Shown: positions 45,269 to 53,715 of the stretch, piece after piece | How positions within the stretch are numbered: position 1 is the stretch's first letter | Layout of the letters: every line of letters begins with the position of its first letter | Source of the DNA: Streptomyces deccanensis | GTDB lineage: Bacteria > Actinomycetota > Actinomycetes > Streptomycetales > Streptomycetaceae | DNA length: 64,000 bases | Reading direction: 5' to 3' | NCBI RefSeq assembly: GCF_022385335.1 | Contig: NZ_CP092431.1 | Coordinates: 6,448,001 to 6,512,000, forward strand | The notes under the pieces: model-generated | What the model saw: only the letters and a program-made list of their open reading frames with translations | The model's database searches: none | Told to the model about the DNA's origin: nothing | Position numbers and translations under genes: made by a program

Positions 45269-47022
45269 CAGTACTTACGCTCCATCGGCTGGTAGCGGGT
45301 CTGGACGACCGGCTTGTAGTCGAGGCGGACGGTCTCGGAGCCGTCGTCGCCGACCTCGCGGTACGCCATGGTGTGGCGCATGAAGTTGACGTCGTCGCGG
45401 TTGGGGTAGTCCTCGCGGTAGTGACCGCCGCGGGACTCCTTGCGGGCGAGCGCCGACACGGCCATGACCTCGGCCAGGTCGAGCAGGTTGCCCAGCTCGA
45501 CGGCCTCCAGGAGGTCGGTGTTGAACCGGCGGCCCTTGTCCTGGATCGCGACGTTCTTGTAGCGCGCGCGCAGCTCGGCGATCTTCTCGACGGCCGTCTT
45601 GATCGTCTGCTCGGTGCGGAACACCATGACGTTGGCGTCCATGGTCTCCTGCAGCTCGCGCCGCAGCTCCGCCACGCGCTCGTTGCCCGTGGAGTTGCGC
45701 AGCCGCTCGATCTGCTCGACGACCAGGGACTCCGGGTTCTCCGGCAGCTCGACGAAGTCCGCCTTCTGGGCGTACTCGGCGGCCGCGATGCCTGCCCGGC
45801 GCCCGAACACGTTGATGTCGAGCAGCGAGTTGGTGCCCAGACGGTTGGCGCCGTGCACGGAGACGCAGGCGACCTCGCCGGCGGCGTACAGCCCGGGGAC
45901 GACGGTGGTGTTGTCGCTGAGGACCTCACCCTCGACGTTGGTCGGGATGCCGCCCATGGCGTAGTGCGCGGTCGGCTGGATCGGGATCGGGTCCGTGTAG
46001 GGCTCGATACCGAGGTAGGTGCGCGCGAACTCGGTGATGTCGGGGAGCTTGGCGTCGAGCTGCTCCGGCGGGAGGTGCGTGAGGTCGAGGTAGACGTGGT
46101 CGCCCTCGGGACCGCAGCCGCGGCCCTCACGGATCTCCGTGTAGATGGAGCGGGACACGACGTCACGGGACGCGAGGTCCTTCATGACCGGCGCGTACTT
46201 CTCCATGAAGCGCTCGCCGTCCTTGTTGCGGAGGATGCCGCCCTCACCGCGGGCGCCCTCCGTCAGCAGGATGCCCATGCGCCAGATGCCGGTCGGGTGG
46301 AACTGGAAGAACTCCATGTCCTCCAGCGGCAGCCCGCGGCGGTACACGGCGGCCTGACCGTCACCGGTCAGCGTGTGCGCGTTGGACGTCACCTTGAAGA
46401 ACTTGCCGCAGCCGCCGGACGCGTAGATCACGGCCTTCGCCTGGAAGACGTGGATCTCGCCGGTCGCCAGCTCGTACGCCACGACACCGGCCGACTTCTT
46501 GACGCCGTCGACCTCGGTGATCAGCTGGTCCAGGACGTAGAACTCGTTGAAGAACTCCACGCCGTGCTTGACGCAGTTCTGGTAGAGCGTCTGGAGGATC
46601 ATGTGGCCGGTGCGGTCGGCCGCGTAGCAGGAGCGGCGGACCGGGGCCTCGCCGTGGTTCCGGCTGTGACCGCCGAAGCGGCGCTGGTCGATCGTCCCGT
46701 CGGGCGTCCGGTTGAACGGCAGGCCCATCTTCTCCAGGTCGAGGACGGAGTCGATGGCCTCCTTCGCCAGGATCTCGGCGGCGTCCTGGTCGACCAGGTA
46801 GTCACCGCCCTTGACCGTGTCGAAGGTGTGCCACTCCCAGTTGTCCTCCTCCACGTTGGCGAGCGCGGCGGCCATGCCGCCCTGCGCGGCGCCCGTGTGG
46901 GAGCGGGTGGGGTAGAGCTTGGTCAGCACGGCGGTGCGGCTGCGCTGCGTGGACTCGATGGCCGCGCGCATACCGGCGCCGCCGGCGCCGACGATGACGG
47001 TGTCGTACTTGTGGATCTTCAT
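45268..47022 (-). CDS. sdhA: Succinate dehydrogenase flavoprotein subunit
   Basis: A 584-residue flavoprotein oxidising succinate to fumarate. FAD loop [16 protein letters not shown], the covalent-FAD histidine region [14 protein letters not shown], catalytic-site blocks [20 protein letters not shown] and [20 protein letters not shown], and [19 protein letters not shown]. The ATG at 47022 is the family start, although the frame stays open upstream through sdhD. 23 bp downstream of sdhD. Confidence 0.97.
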   Translation of the reverse strand: MKIHKYDTVIVGAGGAGMRAAIESTQRSRTAVLTKLYPTRSHTGAAQGGMAAALANVEEDNWEWHTFDTVKGGDYLVDQDAAEILAKEAIDSVLDLEKMGLPFNRTPDGTIDQRRFGGHSRNHGEAPVRRSCYAADRTGHMILQTLYQNCVKHGVEFFNEFYVLDQLITEVDGVKKSAGVVAYELATGEIHVFQAKAVIYASGGCGKFFKVTSNAHTLTGDGQAAVYRRGLPLEDMEFFQFHPTGIWRMGILLTEGARGEGGILRNKDGERFMEKYAPVMKDLASRDVVSRSIYTEIREGRGCGPEGDHVYLDLTHLPPEQLDAKLPDITEFARTYLGIEPYTDPIPIQPTAHYAMGGIPTNVEGEVLSDNTTVVPGLYAAGEVACVSVHGANRLGTNSLLDINVFGRRAGIAAAEYAQKADFVELPENPESLVVEQIERLRNSTGNERVAELRRELQETMDANVMVFRTEQTIKTAVEKIAELRARYKNVAIQDKGRRFNTDLLEAVELGNLLDLAEVMAVSALARKESRGGHYREDYPNRDDVNFMRHTMAYREVGDDGSETVRLDYKPVVQTRYQPMERKY

Positions 47023-47045
47023 GATCGGTTGCCTCAGCCCCGTGC

Positions 47046-47537
47046 CTAGCGGATGTTCGGGTCGAAGGTGAAGATCACCAGCGTGCCCAGCAGGATGGTG
47101 AACACCGTGGCGGTGTAGAGCAGGCCCTTGAGCCACAGCCGGGTGTTCGCGCGCTCCGCGTAGTCGTTGATGACGGTACGCAGGCCGTTCGCGCCGTGCA
47201 GCATGGCGAGCCACAGCATCAGCAGGTCCCAGACCTGCCAGAACGGGGAGGCCCAGCGGCCCGCGACGAACGCGAAGCCGATCTTGGAGACGCCGCCGTC
47301 GAGGACGAGCTGGATGACCAGGTGGCCGATGACCAGGACGACCAGGACGATGCCGGACAGACGCATGAAGAGCCACGCGACCATCTCGAAGTTGCCGCGG
47401 GTCGACTTCGGGGTCTTCTTGGTGCGCTTGCGGGGCGGCTCGATGAAGGGGGCCGGGTTGTCGGGGCTGTAGCCCGACAGCTCCCCGGCGCCCTCTACGG
47501 GGCCGATGCCGGACGCGGTGGTTTCAGTGGCGGACAT
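47046..47537 (-). CDS. sdhD: Succinate dehydrogenase membrane anchor subunit
   Basis: A 163-residue subunit with a hydrophilic N-terminus (about 50 residues) and three helices: [20 protein letters not shown] with a heme/quinone-region histidine, [20 protein letters not shown] and [18 protein letters not shown]. It anchors SdhAB to the membrane together with SdhC. 5 bp downstream of sdhC. Confidence 0.93.
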   Translation of the reverse strand: MSATETTASGIGPVEGAGELSGYSPDNPAPFIEPPRKRTKKTPKSTRGNFEMVAWLFMRLSGIVLVVLVIGHLVIQLVLDGGVSKIGFAFVAGRWASPFWQVWDLLMLWLAMLHGANGLRTVINDYAERANTRLWLKGLLYTATVFTILLGTLVIFTFDPNIR

Positions 47538-47542
47538 CTGCC

Positions 47543-47923
47543 TCAGCTCCCGAAGACTTCACGGACGGCGTGGCCGAGGACGGGGTACAGGGCCCCGATC
47601 ATCAGCACGAGCCAGATGCCGACGACGGACCAGAGCATCGTCTTCTGGTGACGGGGGCCGTTGGACCAGAAGTCGACGGCGATGACCCGAAGACCGTTGA
47701 GCGCGTGGAAGAGGACGGCGGCGACGAGGCCGTACTCCAGCAGCGCGACGATCGGCGTCTTGTACGTGGCCACGACCTTGTCGTAGGCGTCGGGGGAGAC
47801 ACGGACGAGAGCGGTGTCCAGCACGTGTACGAACAGGAAGAAGAAGATGAGGACGCCGGTGACTCGATGAGCCACCCAGGACCACATTCCTTCCCGGCCG
47901 CGGTACAGCGTTCCAGCCGGCAC
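47543..47923 (-). CDS. sdhC: Succinate dehydrogenase cytochrome b556 subunit
   Basis: A 126-residue subunit with three helices. Family motifs: the N-terminal GTLYRGREGMWSWVAHRVTG, FFFLFVHVLDTALVR with the heme-side histidine, and LFHALNGLRVIAVDFW. GTG 47923 is chosen because GGAGGG lies seven bases upstream and the family starts with PAGTLYRGREG. First gene of the sdhCDAB operon. Confidence 0.95.
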   Translation of the reverse strand: MPAGTLYRGREGMWSWVAHRVTGVLIFFFLFVHVLDTALVRVSPDAYDKVVATYKTPIVALLEYGLVAAVLFHALNGLRVIAVDFWSNGPRHQKTMLWSVVGIWLVLMIGALYPVLGHAVREVFGS

Positions 47924-48245
47924 GGAAGAACCCTCCGGGAGCGGGGATTGGGGCCGGCCGGCTTGCTTGTCGGTCTGACCCGGCCGGGTACGGTCCACCG
48001 GCCCCGGCCATGGTAGCGACGTCGTTGCACTTGGCTTAAGCCGGGAGGGTTGGTGTGATCAAACTGGCATACAAAGGTGCACGTAAGGGTTAGTAGCGGG
48101 CGGCATCCGGGCTGGGGGTGCTGGTGGGATGCCGGGTGCGGGTTCGGTGGGGGCCGGTCGCGCAGTTCCCCGCGCCCCTGAGGTGAGCCCGGTTCCCCGC
48201 GTCCTCGGCAGGGACCCCGGCTCGCGCGTCCCCGGGGGAGGCCGG
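47924..48245. other. Upstream region of the sdh operon
   Basis: 322 bp between sdhC and the uraD-like gene, both on the minus strand. It holds the sdh promoter, a perfect 10-bp palindrome GGCTTAAGCC at 48033-48042 about 110 bp before sdhC, and copy 2 of the dispersed 22-bp element. No gene is supported. Confidence 0.5.
48158..48179 (-). repeat. Dispersed 22-bp element, copy 2 (reverse)
   Basis: Reverse complement of the element at 20814-20835, identical over all 22 bases (begins TCGCGCAGTTCCCCGC). Intergenic, just beyond the uraD-like stop codon. Confidence 0.8.
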
Positions 48246-48872
48246 TCAAGGGACTCGGCAGGTGCGGGTGCGGGTCAGGTGGGTGGTCAGGCGGGTTCTT
48301 GCCAGGCGGCGTAGTTCCTCGGCGACCACCACGCGCTCTTCCTCCGGGTCGTTCGAGAGGCGGGAGCGGATGCCCTCCAGGGTGCGGTCGAGGAGTTCGT
48401 CGGGGTGGGCGGTGTCCAGGGCGATGACGAAGACGTGGCCGAAGCGGGCCTCGTACGCGGCGTGCGCGGCGTCGAGGGCGGTGTGGGCGACGCCGTAGGT
48501 GTCGTCGGGGAGGACGGGGAGGGTCTCCCCGGCCAGCGCCTCGGCCAGGTCGGACGCCGTGAGGTCGTACGCGGCCTCGTCGGACGCCGCGAGGAGGGCG
48601 TCCAGGTCGGGATAGGGCCGGTGGTCGGTGAGGCGGTGCGCCCAGCGGAGGCTGCGCAGGCAGGCGAGGAGGGTCTGCCGGGCGGCCTCGACGGGGGCGT
48701 GGTTGAACCGCTCCAGGGCCGAGGGGCCGGGAGTGGGGGCCTGCTCCGGGACGGCGACCTGGCCGGGGAGGTGCGGAAGACGGTGCGGAGGCAGCGTGGG
48801 TCCTCGGCGGTGCGTAGGGGTCGGCTGGGCAGGCTGTGCGAAAGGTGCCACCACGTTATCGAGGCGGTTCAT
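48246..48872 (-). CDS. OHCU decarboxylase-like (UraD-family) protein
   Basis: A 208-residue protein. A Pro/His/Thr-rich N-terminal 50 residues precede the all-alpha OHCU decarboxylase fold (SALERFNHAPVEAARQTLLA, YPDLDALLAASDEAAYDL, GHVFVIALDTAHPDELLDR, IRSRLSNDPEEERVVVAEEL). Canonical UraD acts in uric acid breakdown and carries a catalytic His in an AHP motif after the third helix; here the matching segment reads AEALAGETLPVLP, without the His. It may be a non-canonical paralogue. A later GTG start near the domain edge is possible. Confidence 0.72.
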   Translation of the reverse strand: MNRLDNVVAPFAQPAQPTPTHRRGPTLPPHRLPHLPGQVAVPEQAPTPGPSALERFNHAPVEAARQTLLACLRSLRWAHRLTDHRPYPDLDALLAASDEAAYDLTASDLAEALAGETLPVLPDDTYGVAHTALDAAHAAYEARFGHVFVIALDTAHPDELLDRTLEGIRSRLSNDPEEERVVVAEELRRLARTRLTTHLTRTRTCRVP

Positions 48873-49034
48873 GGGCTGTCCGTTCGATGCCCGAAATTCA
48901 CCCGGACGGGAGAGTTTCGGAACCTGTGGTGGACGGTTCGGGTGGTCGGACGTCGTAGGTTCGAGAAGGGGGCTCGGCGGAGAGCCGGGAGTGGGACCGG
49001 GGAACAGCGCGTGGCGAGAGGTGTGTGAGATGGC

Positions 49035-50735
49035 GTGGACGGTGAGCGGGACAAGGACCGGGACGGGGACCGGGGGCGTGTCGTGAACCGGGGCCGGCGC
49101 AGGGCACCCCGCAGGAAGACGGCGATCACGTCGAAAGGGTTGCTCCTGGGCGCGGGAGCGGTTCTGGCGGGCGGCGCGGTCGCGGTGGCCGTGACCGTGT
49201 GGCCGGGCGACGAGCGGCGGACGCCCAGCGGATCGGGGCCGTCGCCGGAGCGGTCGTCCGTGAGCGCCGCCGGTACGTCGCCCTCCGCTTCCCCCTCGCC
49301 GTCGCGCACCTATCCCCTGTCGACGAAGCCGCAGACCATCCCGGCCGTACGGCAGCACGAGCCCGCCCGCGGCCCCGGCTGGAAGCCCGCCGACGGGGGC
49401 CGGGTCGTCGTACGGAACGCGGCGCTGGCCGACGAGGGGCGGCTGACCGCCGGGGAACTCGGACTGGCGTACGCGGGGGAGGAGCGGCCCCGGGCCGGGG
49501 ACGTGGAGCTGGCGCTCACCGGAGCGGACGCGCCGAGGTCGGAGGCGTACACGCTGACCGTGAAGGACGGCCGCGTGCGGATCGCCGCGCCCGCCGAGGC
49601 GGGCGTCTTCTACGGCACGCGCACCCTGAAGCAGGAGGTGCGCGGCGGCGGTACGGCGCCGGAGGGCGTCGTCCGGGACGAGCCGGCCAAGCCGCAGCGC
49701 GGGTTCATGCTCGACATCGCGCGCAAGCACTTCACGGCGGGCTGGATCGAGGACCGCATCCGCGAGCTGGGCGACCTGAAGTACAACCAGCTCGGCCTGC
49801 ACTTCTCCGACGACCAGGGCTTCCGGATCGAGTCCACCAGCCACCCCGAGGTGGTCTCCCGGCAGCACCTCACCAAGGCCCAGGTGCGCAAGATCCTGGA
49901 CCTCGCGGAGAGCCGCCACATCGAGGTCGTGCCCGAGATCGACTCGCCGGGGCATCTGGGGGCCGTGATCGCGGCCAACCCGGGGCTCCAGCTGAAGAAC
50001 GCCCAGGGGGTCGCCGCGAGCGGGGCCGTCGACATCTCCAACCCCCGGTCCGCCGAGGTCGTGGACGAACTGCTCGACGAGTACGCCGACCTGTTCGACG
50101 GCGCGTACTGGCACCTGGGCGCCGACGAGTACCGGGCGCTGATGGCCTCGAACCCCGAGGCCTCGTACCCGCAGCTGGCCGCCGCCGCGCGGCAGAAGTA
50201 CGGCCCCGGCGCGACCGTCGCCGATCTCGCCACCGGCTGGCTGAACGACCGCGCCGCGGTGATGCGCGGCCACGACCGGACCGTGCGGGCCTGGAACGAC
50301 GGGTTCTTCCGGGGCGGCTCGGTCCAGGCGGACAAGGCGATCCAGGTCGCGTACTGGACGGGCAAGGAGATCGGGGCCCGGCCGCCGATCGAATATCTGA
50401 GCGCCGGGCGACAGGTGATCAACTACAACGACGAGTACCTGTACTACGTCCTCGGCGAGCCCAACCAGTTCGTCTACCCGACCGGGCAGCGCATCTACGA
50501 GTCCTGGACCCCACGGGTGCTGCGCGGCACCACCGCCGTGCCCGCCCAGTACGACGACCAGATCCTCGGCGGCTCCTTCGCCGTCTGGTGCGACCTCGCG
50601 AACCGGCAGACCGAGGCGCAGGTCGCGGCGGGCGTCCGGATGCCGCTGCGGGCGCTCTCGCAGAAGCTGTGGGACCCGGGGAAGCCGGCCCTGACCTGGC
50701 CGCAGTTCCGGGAGCTGGCGGGGAAGGTGAGCTGA
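49035..50735 (+). CDS. Beta-N-acetylhexosaminidase, GH20
   Basis: A 566-residue exported enzyme. A basic N-terminus (RRRAPRRKTAITSKG) leads into a hydrophobic segment (LLLGAGAVLAGGAVAVAVTV), a Ser/Pro linker, a GH20b domain (about 120-225) and the catalytic barrel from RGFMLDIARKHFTAGWI on. The catalytic Asp364-Glu365 pair is in HLGADEYRAL. Other blocks: HFSDDQGFRIES and PEIDSPGHLGA. It releases GlcNAc from chitin or wall fragments. GTG 49083, with GGGGGC just upstream, is an alternative start that drops a charged leader. Confidence 0.9.
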   Translation: MDGERDKDRDGDRGRVVNRGRRRAPRRKTAITSKGLLLGAGAVLAGGAVAVAVTVWPGDERRTPSGSGPSPERSSVSAAGTSPSASPSPSRTYPLSTKPQTIPAVRQHEPARGPGWKPADGGRVVVRNAALADEGRLTAGELGLAYAGEERPRAGDVELALTGADAPRSEAYTLTVKDGRVRIAAPAEAGVFYGTRTLKQEVRGGGTAPEGVVRDEPAKPQRGFMLDIARKHFTAGWIEDRIRELGDLKYNQLGLHFSDDQGFRIESTSHPEVVSRQHLTKAQVRKILDLAESRHIEVVPEIDSPGHLGAVIAANPGLQLKNAQGVAASGAVDISNPRSAEVVDELLDEYADLFDGAYWHLGADEYRALMASNPEASYPQLAAAARQKYGPGATVADLATGWLNDRAAVMRGHDRTVRAWNDGFFRGGSVQADKAIQVAYWTGKEIGARPPIEYLSAGRQVINYNDEYLYYVLGEPNQFVYPTGQRIYESWTPRVLRGTTAVPAQYDDQILGGSFAVWCDLANRQTEAQVAAGVRMPLRALSQKLWDPGKPALTWPQFRELAGKVS

Positions 50736-50860
50736 GCCCGCGGGGGCGGAACCGGGTGGACCGCTGGGACGGGGGAGTCGTAGGGTCCGCCTGTTCTTGT
50801 TGCTGCGCGTGAGGTTCTGGGGAGGAATCCCGCGCTTCCATGGCCAGTCGGGGGATCTGA

Positions 50861-51673
50861 ATGACGTGCACGCGCTGTCGGCAGTTCGACGCGGCGCCCG
50901 GGGGAGAACTCTGCCGGGCCTGCGAGGCCGAGGACCAGCATCCGGACGTGGGTGCGGGCCTCCCGAAGGCCCCGCCTCCGGTTGTCGGTATGCCCTTGGG
51001 GCCGCCGCCCCTGTTGCGGTCGCCGGTGGGGCTGGGGCGGGCGGTGGCGATCCTGCTCGGGGCGGTCGCCGTGGCCGACGTGGTCGCGGTGTGGGCGGAT
51101 CTCTCGCTCCTCGACGTGATGAACCGGATGCTGGCCGACGACTGGAGCGTGGCTCTGGAGCGTGATGCCGACCGGGCGGACGGACTGATGGCGCTGGCCG
51201 CCGCCCTCCAGACGTTCACCTACCTCGCCACGGCCGTCGTCTTCCTGGTCTGGTTCCACCGGGTGCGGGTCAACGCCGAGGTGTTCGACCCCTTCGGGCA
51301 CCGGAAGAAGCGGGGCTGGGCGATCGGCGGCTGGTTCGTGCCGGTGGTGAACCTGTGGTTCCCGCGCCGGATCGCCGTCGACTGCTGGGAGGCGAGCGGC
51401 CCGTGGCAGAAGCCGAGGTCGCACGCGCTCGTCAACACCTGGTGGACGCTGTGGCTGCTCAGCCTCTTCGCGGGTGAGGTGGGCGACCGGGCGTACTTCC
51501 GGGCGGAGGAGGCCGAGGAGTACCGGACGGCAGCCCAGCAGATGCTGTTCGCGGACTCCCTCGAGATCGTGTCCGCCGTGTTCGCGGCCCTCTTCGTCCT
51601 CGCCCTCACCCGGATGCAGGACGACAAGGCGCGGAGCGGGCCGCATGAGCCGGAGCCCGTGGCCGCCCTCTGA
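50861..51673 (+). CDS. DUF4328 membrane protein with N-terminal Cys motif
   Basis: A 270-residue protein. CTRCRQFDAAPGGELCRACE at the N-terminus looks like a four-Cys zinc ribbon. A DUF4328 membrane domain with about four helices follows, with the family block GWAIGGWFVPVVNLWFPRR and the downstream VDCWEAS. Function unknown. Confidence 0.82.
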   Translation: MTCTRCRQFDAAPGGELCRACEAEDQHPDVGAGLPKAPPPVVGMPLGPPPLLRSPVGLGRAVAILLGAVAVADVVAVWADLSLLDVMNRMLADDWSVALERDADRADGLMALAAALQTFTYLATAVVFLVWFHRVRVNAEVFDPFGHRKKRGWAIGGWFVPVVNLWFPRRIAVDCWEASGPWQKPRSHALVNTWWTLWLLSLFAGEVGDRAYFRAEEAEEYRTAAQQMLFADSLEIVSAVFAALFVLALTRMQDDKARSGPHEPEPVAAL

Positions 51674-51765
51674 GCCCCGCGCTCCTTCTCGGCCTTCGCG
51701 GGGCAACCGTGCGGATTGCCCGATTCCGGGGGCGGACCGCCGTACGGCTGTGGTCTATTCCCGGT

Positions 51766-52320
51766 ATGGGGTACTGGGGGTACTACGTCGTGGGCAGAAG
51801 CGAGCGGCCGCTCAAGGAGCTGGACGCGCTGGCCGGGGCCGAGACCATGACGTTGTGTGTGACGGCGGACGACGGCTGGCAGATCTGGGCGTACCCGACG
51901 GGCGCGCCGGGCGCCGAGGCGGCCGGGGACTCCGGGGCCTCGGGGGGTGCCGGCGATGTCGGGAACATGAACACGCTCGCCCGGGAGACCGGGGCGCCCG
52001 CGCTGTTCGGCTATGTCATGGACAGCGACTGCGTGGTCGTCGAGGCCGCCGGGCCGGAGAGCGGGGCGTGGACGACGTGTCTCGCGCGGCGTGCCATGGC
52101 CGCGTATCTGGGGGACGGGGAGGGGCTCACCGTCGAGGACTACTTCCTCGAACCGCGCGACGCCGCCGAACGCGCCGTCGCCTGGGCCGCGGAGGCGGGG
52201 CGGGTCGTCGTCGAGCGGTCCCTGGTCGAGGTCTTGACCTCAGAACCTGGACCGGCGGACCCCCTGGCTGAAAACATTCTGTTCCGGTTGCTCGACCGGC
52301 TCGGGGTCGTCCCCATGTGA
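51766..52320 (+). CDS. Conserved hypothetical protein
   Basis: A 184-residue soluble protein starting MGYWGYYVVGRSERPLKELD, with DDGWQIWAYPTG and YVMDSDCVVVEAAGPESG. A Gly/Ala/Ser-rich loop interrupts the middle. I know similar Streptomyces proteins only as hypotheticals. The frame is open from GTG 51709 but the ATG at 51766 begins the conserved part. Confidence 0.65.
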   Translation: MGYWGYYVVGRSERPLKELDALAGAETMTLCVTADDGWQIWAYPTGAPGAEAAGDSGASGGAGDVGNMNTLARETGAPALFGYVMDSDCVVVEAAGPESGAWTTCLARRAMAAYLGDGEGLTVEDYFLEPRDAAERAVAWAAEAGRVVVERSLVEVLTSEPGPADPLAENILFRLLDRLGVVPM

Positions 52321-52405
52321 CACTCCCACGTCGTCGCACGCAGTAAGGGGAAGTGCGGGCTCCGTATAACCGGGGTACGGTCGAGCGGGATCTAGGGGAG
52401 GCGCG

Positions 52406-52987
52406 ATGAGCCTGGTGGAGCTGATGGCCCAGGCCGACGAACGCGGTCTGGCGGCCGGTGGGTTGGCTTGTTTGGACCGCTGCGTACCGCTTCTCGGAGG
52501 CGACGACGAGGTGCTGCGCCCCCTGTGGGCGGCACTGGTGGACGACGGGGAGGAGTGGGGGGAGCGCGTCGCGAAGATACGCGGCGAACTGTCGCCGGCG
52601 GGAGGGCTGGAACCCGACTCCGACGGGGGCGGGGGCGAGGAAGTCGCCCTGCTCGCCCGTCGGATGCTCGACGCGGTTCCCGAGCGGCGCTCCGGTGACG
52701 GGCTGCGGGAGTGGGCGGAGGTGTGCTCCGTCTCCGCTCTGCGGATCCACCAGCTGCTCGACCCGCTGGACGCCGGGGGCGACGACTCCGTGGCGGCGTG
52801 CCGGGAGGGCCGTACCGAGGGTGCCTCCCATCTCGTCGCCGCCGAACTGCGCCGCCAGATCGTGGTGTTGGAACTGCTCGCCCAGCACGGCGCGGCCGGG
52901 CTGCGGCAGGCGCTCGGTGTGGCCACGGAGGGGCGGCGGGTGCTGCGGGCGGTCGTGTCGCGGCGCGCGCGTGGGGCGCGGCGGTAA
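52406..52987 (+). CDS. Hypothetical helical protein
   Basis: A 193-residue mostly alpha-helical acidic protein, no membrane segments, with repeated Leu/Ala heptad-like stretches (HLVAAELRRQIVVLELLAQH). GGGGAGG is positioned six bases before the ATG. Same strand as its neighbours but separated by 85 and 120 bp gaps, so an operon is uncertain. Family not recognised. Confidence 0.65.
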   Translation: MSLVELMAQADERGLAAGGLACLDRCVPLLGGDDEVLRPLWAALVDDGEEWGERVAKIRGELSPAGGLEPDSDGGGGEEVALLARRMLDAVPERRSGDGLREWAEVCSVSALRIHQLLDPLDAGGDDSVAACREGRTEGASHLVAAELRRQIVVLELLAQHGAAGLRQALGVATEGRRVLRAVVSRRARGARR

Positions 52988-53107
52988 ACCTCGTTTTCCT
53001 GGCGGGTCCTGTGGGTGTCCTGGGGCCGGGTGTGGTGGTCCTGCGCCGGTGTCGGGAACAGGCCGAAATCGCGAAACGTCTCGCGCCGGACGGGCGCTTT
53101 CCCGAGT

Positions 53108-53536
53108 GTGAGCGCACAGCAGACATTCAGTTCGGCCGGTGCCCCCGCCGCACCGGGGAGTCGTGGGAACCGGCCCGGGAGCGCGGCGAAGCCCCTCCGA
53201 TGGGCGGCCGACGCGGTGGCGATGATGCGGGAAGGGGCGCGGGTGCGCCTCGACTACTCGACGCAGAGCCTGTGGCGGGTGGACCGCATGATCGAGGAGA
53301 TCCGCCGGGAGGGACCGCCGTACGCCGCCGTGGAGGGCGCGTTGCGGGGTTTCGGGGCGTACGGCGGTGAGGTCCTCGTGCGCTGGGCCGGCGGCGAATG
53401 GGTCGAGTCGGGCGGCGGCTACTGGGTACGCACCTGGGACGACCGCTTCTGGGACCCCTTCGACGAGGCCCGCCGCTGCTTCACGGGCGACGGTTCGCTG
53501 CGCCTGCTGTGCCACGACGCGATGCCCTCCGGGTGA
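53108..53536 (+). CDS. Hypothetical protein with Trp-rich domain
   Basis: A 142-residue protein. Residues about 30-142 form a compact Trp/Tyr/Arg-rich domain (LDYSTQSLWRVDRMIEEIRR, YGGEVLVRWAGGEWVES, VRTWDDRFWDPFDEARRCF). I do not recognise the family. GTG 53108 is the first start before the conserved part; the frame is also open upstream. Confidence 0.65.
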   Translation: MSAQQTFSSAGAPAAPGSRGNRPGSAAKPLRWAADAVAMMREGARVRLDYSTQSLWRVDRMIEEIRREGPPYAAVEGALRGFGAYGGEVLVRWAGGEWVESGGGYWVRTWDDRFWDPFDEARRCFTGDGSLRLLCHDAMPSG

Positions 53537-53570
53537 GGCCGGTTGTTCGTCTGCGGGTGAGTGGGGCTTC

Positions 53571-53622
53571 TCGCGCAGTTCTCCGCGCCCCTGCTTTTTG
53601 AGGGGCGCGGGGAACTGCGCGA
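53571..53622. terminator. Bidirectional hairpin made of two 22-bp elements
   Basis: 53571-53592 and 53601-53622 are copies 3 and 4 of the dispersed 22-bp element in opposite orientation, differing by one base and separated by GCTTTTTG. This forms a 22-bp stem between two convergent genes (ending 53536 and 53716). Confidence 0.8.
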
Positions 53623-53715
53623 CCAGCCCCCACCGGAGGGACGCCTGGGGGTCGAAGGGGCGCAGCCCCTTGAGGATGGGACGGGTAGGGGCGGCGGGGG
53701 CGAGAACAACTCACC

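Noticed and set aside
45262..47049. A 595-codon plus-strand frame opposite sdhA
   Set aside because: Complement shadow of a highly conserved gene; the translation has no recognisable fold.
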